A DNA stretch of 64,000 bases from Caenorhabditis remanei. Lineage: Eukaryota > Nematoda > Chromadorea > Rhabditida > Rhabditidae. Made by a program: the position numbers and the translations under genes. The notes beneath the pieces were generated by a model. The model ran no database searches and was not told the DNA's origin. It was given only the letters and a program-made list of their open reading frames with translations. Positions 35,303-47,923 of this stretch are shown here, one piece after another; position 1 is the first letter of the stretch, and each line of letters begins with the position of its first letter. The stretch lies in contig NC_071333.1 of assembly GCF_010183535.1 (NCBI RefSeq), positions 18,784,587-18,848,586 of the forward strand, read 5' to 3'.

Positions 35303-38300
35303 GTTTCAACGCTTTCTGCACAAAAATAGGAATCGACTCTATGTTTTTCTTATTTAGATAGTTTTTTTCTTTCCCGAACGCTCTATACTTGAACGAGTAC
35401 CAAAATTTGTCATGTTTTTTGAAATATCTTCCTCTGAATTGTTCTTTTGTGTCTCTATCAACCTCTAATTTCACATCCATCTCAAAATTTCTAATTCTTT
35501 CTAATTTTTTAATTTTTCTAATCTACCCCTACTTTCTGATGGTTCCTGCTACCTCTCAAGTAATTCTTTCTTTCTAAAACCACCTTTTTCACTTTCATTA
35601 TGCCTCTACTTACCTTAAAGTGCTCTCCCTCTCTCAACATGGTAGCCGCAAAAGCTTCAACCGAATATCTCACTGCTCGTCATGCCCTCACCCCCCCCCC
35701 AAAAAGTGTCTTGCAATACAAATTGGTACTGTTGTTGTCTTTCTAAATCATCTCTAATGTCCTCAACCCATCCCCTCCTGAGCTCTAAGACCTTTACGGT
35801 TTGTCCCCCCTACCCCCCTTGCAATCACCACTCGTTACAGCTGCTTTCTTCCACTCTTACGGGCTTGATCTGTCAAATTCCATCTGCCTACAGTAGCTAT
35901 AGTTGTGTTCTGTGATTTTGTGTTGTGTAATATTAATATCTTCCCTCACAACCTCCCCCTACCCCTCTCATTTCTTTCACCTGTGCAAAAACAGCTGCCA
36001 AATGTTTGAAATCTTGAAATTTTGAAATTCCACCACCATCACTCAGAGATTTCTCTTACCTTCCCCAAACTTCGGATAAAGCTGCATTTTTTTTTCGAAC
36101 CGCCGACATGTTTCTCGAGACCCTTCAAAACTGTAAAAAGTTATGGGATGAGTATTCCAGTTGCATATTGGACGGCCGGTAGGCGTAACTTAAGTCCACG
36201 CTTGCAGAGTCTTTCCGTACTTTCGCCGAAACACTTGTGACGTAGGATGCGTAGAAAGCTTAGTCCATATTGCTATCTGAAAATACTTATTCGGTGGCTT
36301 CACTCAGTTTTTGGGATTCTGACATCAGAAAAGTCAAGTGGCTCTTCAAATTTGCAGTTTCTTCCAGGGATGGGAAGGAAAGAGAAATACATCTATCAAA
36401 AAAAAACCCTCATCCAATTGAATAATCACATCTTTTCTAGTTCTTTCACTTGACGCAATATTTGTTTCTAATACTTATCACTTTCCAATGAGCCAATTGT
36501 TTTGCATTGTCCAGTCCGCTGCTCTCTTTCATTCTTTCTCTCATTCTCAGTACCCTGTCATCAAAAAAACTAATATATCTTGTCAAAGTGCATCTTTCAA
36601 AATTCTTTCTTCCTCCTAAAACCCTTTCACTTTCTCACAACCCCCCAAAATTTGTGTTCAATTTCTCACAGCTTTTTCAAACTGCAATAACAAAAAACTC
36701 TGGAAATTTGAATCGGATTTTGGTCATTTTTATTTTCAAACATTTTTATTTTCAAACAAAAAACCAAAAAAAACCCCTCCTCTCTTCGTTTACACTGTTT
36801 TTGTCATATTCCGCTAATCTCCTTTTTTATTCCAAAATATTCTCGTTACTTTGTCGCCTGCCTGACTCTTTTTAATACTGATCACTCAAAAACCTCAACA
36901 TCTGTGTCTCTGATGCCTTAAAACCTTCTGAAAACCCTTCCCTCTTTCGAAAAACAAAACTCCCTCACCCGATGTTCCGCTAAAAATGCTCCACAACCAC
37001 TGTTTCACTTTCCCCACAAAAAACCCAACATTGTTTGTCATTGAACTTTGCATTTCATCCATTTTTACATGTATGATTCTGTTTTTTTCTTTGCAAATGA
37101 AGTCTGGAGGACCCAAAAATGTTGTTCTGTTATTTTTGCAAATTTTTTGCAAATTAATTTCAGGTGAATACACAAATAATAAGACACAAAAAAGGTGACT
37201 AAATATTTTGTTCGGAAGTTGATTATTTATAACTTCTAACAAATTTTAACCTACATATAACAAAATGTATAGAGTCCTAAAATAATGAAAAACTGATTCA
37301 TTGTCTTGGTAAATGACTTGGAAAGGTATATACATCTTACAACGCGCGTTTAAATTACCAACACAATGCCTGAAAAAATTGTAAAATATTTATTGGTAAA
37401 ATTGAAATGTTCGAAAAAAAACCGTTTCCTCCCTCTCCTGGTTGGAACGATCACTGACTAAAGAAAAATACTTTATCTTCAAAATCTGAAAATCGCTGGT
37501 ACCATATGACTGAAAATCAAAAAATAATTTCAAATAACTTTGTATAATTGAATTAGCCAAGGTTTCAAGACTCATTAAAATTTTTAGAACCGTTTTTCAC
37601 GCTGATTAAAATCTTTCACTCCACTTTTTTCCAAATTTCAGTTTTCCACTTGCAAACCTGTTTTCCACTCAGTATAAAAGTTTCTAACATAACAACAAAG
37701 CCAACTTTTCCCCAAAATATAACTTTGAGTGATTTGTAGTCTCTGTAGCAGTCTTTGTAACAATTTTTTAGAAAGACACATGAACTTTTTATTTGTAGCA
37801 AACAATGGAACCCGCAAATAGAAAAATGTGTATAGTGCAAAAGAAAAGCATGAAGAAAGCTAGGCGGTTGTCATAGACAACCGAATGCACATTTTTTCTC
37901 TAGACCTCCTTGCTCTCCCATCCGGATATTTCACAATCCCTTTTTTCTCGTTGTTGCAGCTTCAGCTTCCATATACGTGAAATCAATGTTGTTTTCATAT
38001 ATGGTTTCAATTTTAGGCGGTATTCTTATAAAGCTGTGTAAATAATCATAGTTTTGGTCTGCTCATAAGTAAATAGAATACCATCATCATCAACAGCTTC
38101 CCTTCCTTTTTCGCATTTTTTTTCTCTCCTTGTGACCATACCAATTTAGTTTTTGGATTTCGCAATTATTCCCCCTTCTCTCATTTCCACTTCTTCTACG
38201 GCCTTCATGACGACGGTGTTGTGGTCAGAAGAGGGGGATAATAGAATAGGTGCACAGACGACGTTCTTCTTCCCCCTTCCAAACATTTCTCCTCTATTTG

Positions 38301-40022
38301 CGCAGGTTGTCATTACGGCCACCCGGCCAACTGGTACCTTTTGCAAAGATTTTCTTGCTTTACGTTTTGGGAGAGGGACCAATTGTAACTTGTGGTCTGG
38401 AGTATGACTTACCCTTAATAAAACACACTTTAAAAATAATGGTAAGAACAAATAAATGGTGTGATTTTTGAGATTTTGCTTTATCCGACCCGGCTCGGTC
38501 GGCCCGCCTTTAAAAACAGATGCATATTTTTATGTTTTGAATTTAAAAAAGATTTTACATTTAAAAAATCTACTTGTTTTATGCATAACTAGCTTTTGAT
38601 TGAATTCTGAAGTATTGTCGAAAATTCGACACAAAATTTCAAAATTAGTTCGAAATTTAGTTAAAAACATTATTGAATTTCAAACCCCGGGCCGACCGGG
38701 GAAAAATTCCAATTTCGGCCAGACCCGGCCCGGCCCGTGACAAATTTGAATATAACACTGCTTTTGAAAAAAAGGAAAGAAAAAAATAAAAGGTGTAGTT
38801 TCGTTTGTGTTATTTTCGTAACATATTTGACTCTGATGTGTGCACAGATAATCTTGAAACTTTATATATCCATCAGATCGGAAAACGTTTGTTTGGTGTG
38901 ATGCGGGGAAACCAGTTTCCGGAACTATGCAAAACATTCCCTATAATTTTCTCCCCACCACAGGTTTATACTAAAAACGTAACTTTTCCAATATGACATG
39001 GTTTTTCAATGATTATTGAAACGAGTGACTCATCAAAGTTTTCCCAAAAAAAGTGACACACCGCTGAGAAGTGAGGAGAGGACATACATCAAATTCTCTT
39101 CACTTTTCCCTTCTATCATTTTTCGTCCCTTCACTCATACACAGTACCAAAGTCAATGTCAACACCAACGATTCGCGCCCCACTGTGAGCCCCACCGTGT
39201 TTATACAGTACTGTTCATTCACTATTTTTGCTCTACCTTTCTCTCTCTCTTTTTTTTTCTCAATTGATTTAAGTTGATGGCGGCATCGGCGGCGGGGTGG
39301 TGGTGGTTAAACTTTAAGTTACCCGCAACACAATTCCTCGATTTGTTTGAACTATTTTTAACGTGATTCTTTCTACTCCTTCAACTTTCGGGTTTTAAAA
39401 TATCAGAAATTAGTTCTAACTTTTGGAATAACTATTCTGAATCACCGATTTCATAATTTTTCAGACATAACTAATATCATTCTTCTTTTTATCAAACTAT
39501 GTCCAAAATATTTTTATCAGTCAAAAAAAATTGACGGGTGATTCATATAAAAGTGGAGTCACACATTACGGTGCATATATTAATTTTGTTTCAGTATTCA
39601 ATATTCAAAAAAAAACCGGTCACAATTCTTTTCGGGGCAAAAAGAAATAGAATCAATAGCGGTCGACCAAACATGTGCAATCTATAAGAATATATAAAAA
39701 AAAGTATTGAACAACCCAAAATTTAATATGCTTTTCTTACTTTTACCACCATCCCTTACTCCACATATACACTGTTTTATGGTCTGTTCTGTTTTATGGA
39801 TTGAATTTTTATTTCTTCCTTCTCTTACCTCTTTTGTACATCGCTTCCTCTCCTCTGACACCACCCGTTTTCCATTCGCTTTTTCCTATCGAGTTACACA
39901 AAGCCAACAATATATTTGGTGCGTTTTGGAATTTCATATTGACTTTGCCCTTCTGCACCTCTTGCGCTCTTCTTCTATTATTCCGACACTGATACTATTT
40001 TGAACCACAACAATACCCAAAT
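35303..40022. other. alg-1 3' flank and intergenic region
   Basis: The first part is the pyrimidine-rich 3' untranslated flank of alg-1, with a C run near 35692. No coding exon set was found in the rest. A GC-rich inverted repeat lies at 38485-38738. Frames on both strands around 38146-38470 overlap one another and have no domain support. The last few hundred bases hold the syx-2 promoter side. Confidence 0.5.
38485..38738. repeat. GC-rich inverted repeat in AT-rich DNA
   Basis: A segment at 38485-38508 (GACCCGGCTCGGTCGGCCCG) is matched inversely by 38685-38700 (CCCCGGGCCGACCGGG). A further CCCGGCCCGGCCCG run follows at 38724-38737. The 175 bases between them are very AT-rich. The contrast with the surroundings and the inverse arms suggest a small mobile or satellite-derived element. 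Confidence 0.6.
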
Positions 40023-41591
40023 ATGGCATTTCAGCGCAGTTCATACCGGAACATGAGGGACAGGTTGAACGAGTTTCAGGTGAGTAGATAGTTTTGGAAA
40101 ATCGATATTCCTGCATTTTCAGTTTGTCGAAAAAAACATATTTTTTGATATTTTTGAGTGTTTTGAGTCACAAACCATCGTGAGGATTAAAATGGTGACA
40201 CACTGACCCAGATCTTTTTTGTAGTGTTCACTTCCCCATTATTGTTGACCCAATCCAAACCTTACTACAATATTCTCTGATTTATATCAAACATGGGCAC
40301 ATTTCAGAGTCGCGTCACCGACAGATTTGACGAAGTTGAACTCTCGCCGGCACGACCGCCATCGGCAGCCGAGTATGTTGACCGACGATTCGAGGTAATC
40401 CATTTTCGCTTAGCACACATGTCTTACAACGTTTTTTTACAGGAAGTTCGGAATGCAATTGGCAGTGTTCGAGGGGAAATTGAGAAATTGAGAAGAGACC
40501 AACAACATATATTGTCACTTACCATTGCAGATCCAAGGGATAAGGTACGAAACATTGTTTTGAGAGAATTTTCAGAATTCAATTTTTTCTCAGAACATTC
40601 TGGAAAACCAAATTGGAACTATCCGACGTCGTACCGGAGATCTGCGAAAACTGGTCCGACAAGCCGAAGATGATTTCTTGGAGTTTACTAAACGTATGTT
40701 TAAAAAATCTTTTTTTGTACAGCTTTGTTTCTATTTTTCAATTTCCTGTTAGGAAGATGTACCCAGTAACCTAACACCTCGTTATTTTGGATTTGGGGAG
40801 AGAGACAAGTCTGACATTTCGAGTTATTTGAGAGCATCCGGGTGACATCAGAGTAGAAACAAATAGTATACATATGTACAAAAAATTCATCATGAGTGAA
40901 TTTCAGAAACCCAATCAATAACTGAGAAAAGAATCCGTCAGAATCAATTGGAACTTTTGAAAGATAATCTCAATAAACTGATTAACTTGTTCAACGACAC
41001 CCATCAAGATTACAAGTCTCGAGTATCTCTACGTGTCCGGCGACAACTTCAAACCGTTGGACAAGATCTGACAGACGAAGACATCAATCGCATCATTGAG
41101 AACAGTGGATCCGAGCAGGTAAGCCAGATAATCGTAATAATCCACTTAATATCAAATTGACCGGTTTAGCTATTCTTCCGAGAAGTGAATCCACTGTCAG
41201 TATCCGGTCAAGCGGCATATGAAGATGTGAAAAAACGACACGGAGAAATAAAAGACTTGGAGAACAATATTGCAATGTTAGAGGAGATCTTTTTGGATTT
41301 GCAACACTTGACAGAAGCGCAGGTGGGCATTTCAGATTTTTTGTTTTAACTGTTTAAATTTTTTGATTTTAGGACGAAATGGTAACCAACATTGACAATA
41401 ACGTGGAGAGTGGTCTGGAACAAGTCAAACAAGGATCTGCCAATGTAAAAACTGCAGTGGAGTACAAAAAAAGTGCGATGAGAAAGAAGATCTGTGTCGC
41501 CGCTATCTTGATCACAATTGTCCTAATCCTCATCATCGTTGCTATTATCCTGGCCGTCGTTCTATCCAGAGGCAATAATAACAACAAGTAA
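40023..41591 (+). CDS. syx-2: Syntaxin (plasma-membrane Qa-SNARE)
   Basis: Seven exons (40023-40079, 40308-40394, 40443-40544, 40594-40693, 40907-41118, 41170-41322, 41373-41591) encode 309 residues. After a short N-terminus comes the Habc helical domain (about 45-180, with FDEVELSPARPPSAAEYVDRRF preceding it). A linker and the SNARE motif follow (about 210-265), then a C-terminal membrane anchor (ICVAAILITIVLILIIVAII). The zero-layer glutamine lies in TEAQDEM, exactly at the exon 6/7 junction. The protein is a t-SNARE that drives vesicle fusion at the cell surface with SNAP-25-type and synaptobrevin partners. Only nine residues follow the anchor, as expected for a tail-anchored protein. The name rests on its syntaxin-1/2-like layout and its place beside alg-1. 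Confidence 0.88.
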
Positions 41592-42224
41592 AACTGCAGA
41601 GAACTTGCCTAACAAAACATTCGTATCATAGCTTCTTTGGTTTTACACTTGCCCCTTATCTCATAATCACTGTTTCAGCAGAAAACAGAAACAGAGAACT
41701 CAGATTCTATTGTGATAATTTCTACATCCAATTAGCAACTCATTTAGTCACGAATACTGTAAACTTTCCCCCCTCACACCACAAGTTATTTTTTTCAAAC
41801 CTTTGGCGACTCTATGCGGTTAGTACATTTAGTAGTGACACTTTTTACGATTCACTTATCCGTTTTGGTATTCTCCACTTTTCTACTCGTTATGATGATA
41901 CAAATGTACAGGTTTTTTGTTCATAAATACTTTTCATTTCAAAATATCATTTTCAATATAAATATACAAACTAAATGTAAGAAAAAACTAAAGCATAAGA
42001 AGATAACGTGTGAAAAGTAGGTGAAATCCGTCCTTGAATATGCGCGCGACCCAATTATACCGCAGAAAGGGAACAGAGAAGTTATTGTTTTTGGAAATTC
42101 CAAACAGACAGTAGTAGTAGATAGATAACAGTTTTTATTCCTGTTCTGCTAATTCTTCCCGCTTTTGGCTTATACGTTGAAAACCGACGAAGAATGAATG
42201 TGAAGACAAGAAGCAGCTAGCAAT
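41592..42224. other. syx-2 3' flank and upstream of the GT31 gene
   Basis: Six hundred bases without a gene. The 68-codon frame at 41814-42020 is AT-rich and has no splice or domain support. The spacing is too large for a typical worm operon. Confidence 0.5.
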
Positions 42225-44343
42225 ATGCGTATGATCGGTCGATTATTTATATTCTTACTAGTATTAATTTCATCTGTCTGTTTTGTGGTCCTTACTATAT
42301 CTTCTGTATTGTTTCCAAGTATAATCAAAGAAGATGAGATTAACGATGAACACTGTTTAAACATGCCACCACATCACTACATCCATCCGGTGAGTCAAAA
42401 AGTCCGAGACACGGTTTTTGTGCCAATGCAAACCCCAAACCAAACAAATATGACGAGTTTGTGACTTGAAGATAACAAAACAAAAATGAGTGAATGAACG
42501 GTAAATAAATATTAAATGATAAGATTTCAGGTATTTCTAGCAAGTGGACCACCTATACAATCAGAACCTCGTCCAGTGTACGAACCTCGTAGAATCCCGT
42601 CATCTGCAAGATTAGACTGTAACCTACAGAACAAAACTTTGATAATAGTAAATTCTCATATTAACCACACTGCGTTCCGGAAAATGCAAAGGGATATGTT
42701 TCGGCCAGAATGGCTAGATGAAGTAGTTTTCTAAACTATTTTTTGTACGACAACGATTTTCTTTTTAGAATAACGCAGTATTATACTTCATCGTAGGATC
42801 AGAACAGTCTACAGATATTGAAAATGAAATGAAACAACATGGTGATATCATACAAGTGGATACAACGGAGCATTACCACAATATCACCTACAAGGTATAA
42901 TGGTTATTCAAAAAATTAAATAGTAAAATCTTTTCAGGCAATATTTTGGGTGAAAGAGATTGCGAATTGTGAACACGGTCCCAAGTTATTTTTGAAACTC
43001 GATGACGATGTGCATATTGATATGATCGGCTTGCAGTTTTTGATCAAAAGGTACATATTGAGAAGTATTGAGCATCGTGTTTCCCTGCAGAAGAATATCT
43101 AGATGTCTATAAAAGAAAATACATAGATCTTTAGAATTAGTACCATCTTTCGACAAAAAAGTTTTAAAAACAGTTTTTTGCAATAAAAAAGAAACACGAG
43201 TCTGAATACAGAAGGGAACGTCTTGGATCATTACTGATCTGTCGTAAACAAGAAAAAAAGGAGGTGTTAGTTCAATTTGTGACTCTTTTCTATTCATGAA
43301 TTGAGCAAGAAAACTTATAGATTTCTTATTATACACATCTTTTCCATAAACAAAAACGTCTTTTTCTCTTTTTCTAACTTTGAAAAAGAAGAGCGCCTCC
43401 GTCTTACTGCGAGAATGTGTATGACTCGCAAACCATCTGCGGCAGGGCCTCCTTAGCTCAGTTGGTAGAGCGTGAGACTTTTAATCTTAAGGTCAGGGGT
43501 TCGAGTCCCCTAGGTGGCTTGATTTTTTTGTTTTTTTTTTGATCGAGTTTACACGAAAATTCTGTCTGACAAATTCTAATTATTATGAGTAGAAAATCTA
43601 GGTGTCCATAAAAGAAAATACATATATTTTTTGAATTAGTACCATCTTTCGACCAAAAAGTTTTAAAAACAGTTTTTTGCAGTAAAAAAGAAACACGAGT
43701 CTCAATACTTAATACCCACGTATTATTTTGCTAAACTGAAATTTCAATACATTTTATTCCAGGTACCGCACCATTGACGATTTCATAGCTTGTAGAGTAA
43801 TATCTAGTGGTCCTGTGGTCCGCAATGATAGTTCAAAGTGGTATTTATCGAAAGACGAGTACAAGTTTAATACTTTGGGTACTTATTGTCAAGGAATGGT
43901 ATACTTTGTTAGTGGGAACCTCTTACCAGTGTTAAACAGGAATATTGAGACGTCACAGTTTTTATGGGTAAGTCTTCAGTTTAACTTACGAAATCTCTCC
44001 ATTCCAATCAAAATTTCAGATGGATGACTGGTATGTCACTAGATCATTAGTTGGCGACTATAAGATCAGCTACTACTCTTTGGAGCAACATTCCCTTTCT
44101 CCAAATACCGTATTAGAACTGAAAGCAAGTCTGCATGGAATCAGACATCGGAAATGGAGAACCATATTTGTTCATTTTCGTCCCCCACAGAAGTAAGTCT
44201 TGTTTCTCCAGAAAATCCTGATTTTCTGTTGTTTCAGATACCCAATGTACCGTAGAAAACGAATTTTCGCTAACATCACCGACGTGAACAACTCCTGCGA
44301 CATTCTGAAACAAGCGAGAATGAACTTTGTGCCGGCATATTAA
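42225..44343 (+). CDS. GT31 galactosyltransferase-like type II membrane enzyme
   Basis: Seven exons (42225-42389, 42531-42722, 42769-42894, 42938-43050, 43763-43967, 44020-44192, 44238-44343) give 359 residues. The N-terminus is a short cytoplasmic MRMIGR followed by a signal anchor (LFIFLLVLISSVCFVVLTIS), the layout of Golgi glycosyltransferases. The GT31 landmarks are present in order. These are FRKMQRDMFRPEWL (the stem strand of beta-1,3-transferases), VLYFIVG, LKLDDDVHID (the DxD metal and nucleotide-sugar site, about residue 185), and GMVYFVSGNLL. MDDWYVT stands in the place of the usual ED-V catalytic acidic motif. It probably adds a hexose or N-acetylhexosamine in beta-1,3 linkage. The sugar acceptor is unknown. 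The exon 2 donor could lie at 42723 or 42726. Intron 4 is about 710 bases and contains a tRNA gene. Confidence 0.9.
43092..43708. repeat. 118-base direct repeat flanking a tRNA
   Basis: Copies at 43092-43209 and 43591-43708 are about 90 percent identical by eye. They share, for example, AATTAGTACCATCTTTCGAC and AAGAAACACGAGTCT. About 380 bases containing the tRNA-Lys gene lie between them. The arrangement would arise if a tRNA-bearing segment was inserted into, or duplicated with, its flank inside the glycosyltransferase intron. Confidence 0.85.
43447..43519 (+). tRNA. tRNA-Lys(UUU)
   Basis: A 73-base cloverleaf. The acceptor arms are GCCTCCT/AGGTGGC (one T-T mismatch). The D-arm is TAGCTCAGTTGGTAGAGC, with a standard box A. 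The anticodon stem TGAGA/TCTTA closes the loop CTTTTAA, giving anticodon TTT. The T-arm is AGGGG-TTCGAGT-CCCCT, with a standard box B. No intron is present. A T run follows the gene within 20 bases, as expected for RNA polymerase III termination. It lies in the sense direction inside intron 4 of the GT31 gene. One mismatch in the acceptor stem leaves some doubt about whether it is fully functional. Confidence 0.93.
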
Positions 44344-44508
44344 CTACGAATATATTTAATATATTATTTAATTGAAAAAAGTTTCATTATAATGAAAAAT
44401 TCAAAATTCACAATTTTAAATAATTGAGAAATATTATATAATGCAAAACATAGAAAACAATCAGTATAGCAAAAGAAAAAATTGCAAATCATAAGAAAAT
44501 GAAGAGTT

Positions 44509-47500
44509 CTATTCTGAATCCTTCTTTTCAGCACTAGTTTCAGCGTTTTCTTCCGTTTTTGTTTGAACAGAAGGTTTTTCAGCTTCAGTTGGTCTAGAAA
44601 AGAAAAAAAGTTATTTTTTGAATAGCTGATATTTTAAGTCTTACTTTTCCGGAGTAGCTTCTTTTTTCTCTTCTTTTGGTTCCTTTTTCTCTTCAGACGC
44701 CGCCTTTTCCACGTCATCTTTTTTCTCCACTTCTATTTTAGGCTCTGCTACCGATTCTTTCACTCCTGAAATTTCTGGAGCATATTTCGGGCTCTCATCA
44801 CTTGGTTTCATTTCAGCAGTAGCTTCAACATCTGGTATTTTTTCAGTGAACTTCGGTGTTGGATTCACATATCCTCCACTTCCAGCACCTCCCGTTGCAC
44901 CTCCTCTATATCCGCCACGATACACATAGCCACCTCGACCACGGCCACGATACGTGTTCCCTCCACCTCTATTACCATATCTGGTATCCATGGTCATAAC
45001 TGCTGCAAGGGGGATCGGGCAGCTAGCAGCGTCCAGCCATGTGTTATGGAACTTAACATCCTGATGGAGCTGTGCATGACGTGGCATACCAAACGGTCCT
45101 GGGAGCAGAGGCATCCTTGGGATGTTTCCAATATGGGAGCTTTGGAAGGCGTTTATTGTTGCCAACATTTGCGGGCTCATCACCTGAGGTGCGCCCACAA
45201 AACGACTCATATCTTGCATTGGTTGCTGGTTAGGCTGTGGAACCGGAACTCCTTGTTGCTGCTGGAATCCACCTCGATAGCCACCACGACCACCTCTCCC
45301 TCGGTAACTTGGCTGACGGTAGAATTCTTGTCCTTGTGGATTTTGATTTTGAATTGGAATTTGGTTTTGATTTTGATTTTGGTGTTGACCTTGATTTTGG
45401 TTTTGCACATTTTTTTGATTATATGATGCGTTGTGTTGATTGTTCTGAAATTTGGAAAAGTTAGAAAGTCTACATTTTATAAATTTCTTACTTCGAATCG
45501 ATTAGTACTGTAGTTATTATCCCGTTTTGAGTTGTAAGTATCCCGTTCGTCAATTGCTTGTCCAACATGCTTATACAGCGGCTGTTGTGGTTGATAATAC
45601 TGTTGTTGGTGTGCTTGTTGCTGCTGATGATAATGTTCCGCACCGGGCATTTCGTTATGACTGTTGTTTCCATTATAGTGATGACCACCGCCGCGGCCAC
45701 GGTTGTTCATGTTGTAATTGTTGCTATTATTATTGTATCCGTAATAATCTTTCCGATGTCCATAAGAACGTGGTGTTTGGACAGGTGCTGATGAAGTTAC
45801 AGCACCACAAGCTGGAGCTGGACCAGTTGCAGGCACTGCATTCGTGTTACCTTCCACATTCGCACTTTCATTCTCCACTCTCGTTTTTTGCATTCTCGCT
45901 TTCTCTATCCTCTCGTCAAATGTCAATTCTCGTTTTCCCTCGGTCCTGAAAATAACAAAAGGTCATTTCAAATTCAACATCCAAGCCGAAAAAAAACAAT
46001 TTACTTTTCGCCTTTTGCACTTTTCGTCGTTTTCGTTGTGCTCTGCGACGGCGATTTATCTTTCTCAACATATGGCATCGGACGGGGTTGAGTAGGAAGA
46101 GTGAAAGATTGTTGCGTCGTCGACGGAGATAGATGATCTTCTTGGTCGGTCCAGTTGTCACCATTCATTTGGCTCGCTGGACGTTGACTGTCGTATTGAG
46201 AGATGTTGTCACTCTGAAGAGGATGAAGACCTTGTGGTTTGAAAAAAAACAGCGATGACCCTTTTTGAAATATGCTGTGTCAGGAAATCTTTGAAATACG
46301 TGCTAGTGGTCTATGGTCAACTCACAGCTTTATAATTGAACAGTGGATCAAAAAAAAGTTTTTGAACAAATTTCGTGTGTCAAAAATTCCGATATTTTTT
46401 CTCATGTCAAATTGCAGACTCAATAGTAACTTTGTACTGACATGTATGTCTGCATATTGTCGTGAGATAATAGTTCTAGTCCCAATAATAAAAAATACAG
46501 AAAGAATCAGGAAAACTATTTCAAAATTGGAATTTTTGGATGTGATACGCCTACCATGTATGCCAATTCATAATACCCTGAGGTTCTTAGACTTTCTGAA
46601 AATGGGTTCAAGTCAGAGATTTTTAGGGATAGACTGATAACTCCAAGGTTGCACGGTCATTATGATACTTATAAGTGATTTGGAAAGTTTAACCCATTAA
46701 AATAACAACAGATGGCAATGCTTCAAATTTCATTATTTGTTGGCAAGTATGTCAATGATATTCTAGAAAAAAATGTTATGTTTTGCTTTATCGGTCAAAC
46801 TCTGACAAGGAAATTTGACGACAGACCAAGTTGAACTTTTTCTTTAAATTTAATCATAGGTAATTCACCAAGGTCAAAGTTATCTATGGTCAAATTTATA
46901 GAAAAAGTTTAACTCGGTCTGTCGTGTACTTCCCTTGTGACGTTTGAAAACAAATTCAACATACCTCTGGTTCATCTTTCATTTCCGGTGGTATACTCGA
47001 CGTCGAGCTAACCCAATTTGCAGTATACGACGCAGATGCATGAGCTTGACTCTCCATAACCCCGATTGGAGCTACAAACGGCACAAATTGCATGTAGGAG
47101 TCATTCCCAACTTGGTAATCATCCTGACGACCAGCGACCGGTCGATTCATTGGATGATTTGGATGGTAAGTGGGGTCCTGGAAATTTTTGAAGTGGGAAG
47201 AAAGAGAAGTGAATGAGTGTTGGTTTTGCAGCGCCTAATTGAAATCAGCAGTGCTATTCTAAACACTTTCCAGATGTGGTTGCAGGAATTGCCGCGGGAT
47301 TTTTTGTTTTGTTTTTTGTTCCCCACTTACATTAGCTACATTGAATGTCGTTGCATAGGTCGGAATGAATTGCCCTTGATTTTGTTGCCCGGTTGAGAAC
47401 CATTGAGGAGACTAAAAGTTCATAGTTAGATTATTGATGTTTGCAGCAGTTTGACTATACTAAAAATTCGAAAACTTTTTCCTTTAAAAAACTGACCGTT

Positions 47501-47923
47501 ACATACTGCTGAGGAACAAATGCAGTCTGGGGACCCCTCATCATCATATCTCCGTTATCCATACCCGGTTGTGCAAAATGAACCGTTCCGTAATGGTTAT
47601 AACTTTGCACCTTATTATCTTGAAATGTCGTATTGTCTTGTTGTGGGGCATATTGAACAAAATGAACCTGAAATAGCAGAACATTTCTTATCAAGACCCA
47701 AGACCCTTATCAAATAACCCACCGTTGTCTGCGGCGGCTGATTCCACACGGGAGGTCCTTGTTGTTGATAATGACCATATGGCTGCTGATATATTATTTG
47801 ACCCTGATGATAATTGGGAGGATGGGGCTGATGTTGTAACGGGTGCGGTTGTTGCGGTGTCGGTCCCGTGTCAGCATGTGAAACTATTGCTGGCGCCTGC
47901 GCCTGCTCCGGTTTCGCCGACAT
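44509..47923 (-). CDS. Q/N-rich, RGG-box prion-like protein
   Basis: Eight exons (47923-47723, 47667-47497, 47411-47331, 47177-46965, 46213-46005, 45945-45492, 45444-44645, 44593-44509) join in phase to 737 residues. The N-terminal half is rich in Gln, Pro and Tyr (HYQQQGPPVWNQPPQTT). A charged patch, TFDERIEKARMQKTRVEN, follows at about 300-320. Asn/Gln runs (YNNNSNNYNMNNRGRGGG, QNQNQNQ) come next. Two RGG/RG clusters lie at about 480-495 (SYRGRGGRGGYRGG) and 585-615 (TYRGRGRGGYVYRGGYRGG). The tail of about 100 residues is Lys/Glu-rich. RGG boxes bind RNA and are often arginine-methylated, and Q/N domains support condensates such as P bodies or stress granules. That role is inferred from composition, because no folded domain is visible. 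Intron 4 (750 bases) contains a foldback element. Confidence 0.88.
46795..46950. repeat. Foldback element in an intron of the Q/N-rich gene
   Basis: The left arm 46795-46859 (GACAGACCAAGTTGAACTTT) and the right arm 46884-46950 (AAGTTTAACTCGGTCTGTCG) are inverse complements over about 65 bases, with roughly 80 percent match. The loop is about 25 bases. The size and shape are those of a miniature inverted-repeat element. It lies within intron 4. Confidence 0.75.

Noticed and set aside
45046..45949. Plus-strand frames over the Q/N-rich gene
   Set aside because: They are antisense to low-complexity coding exons, and composition explains their openness.
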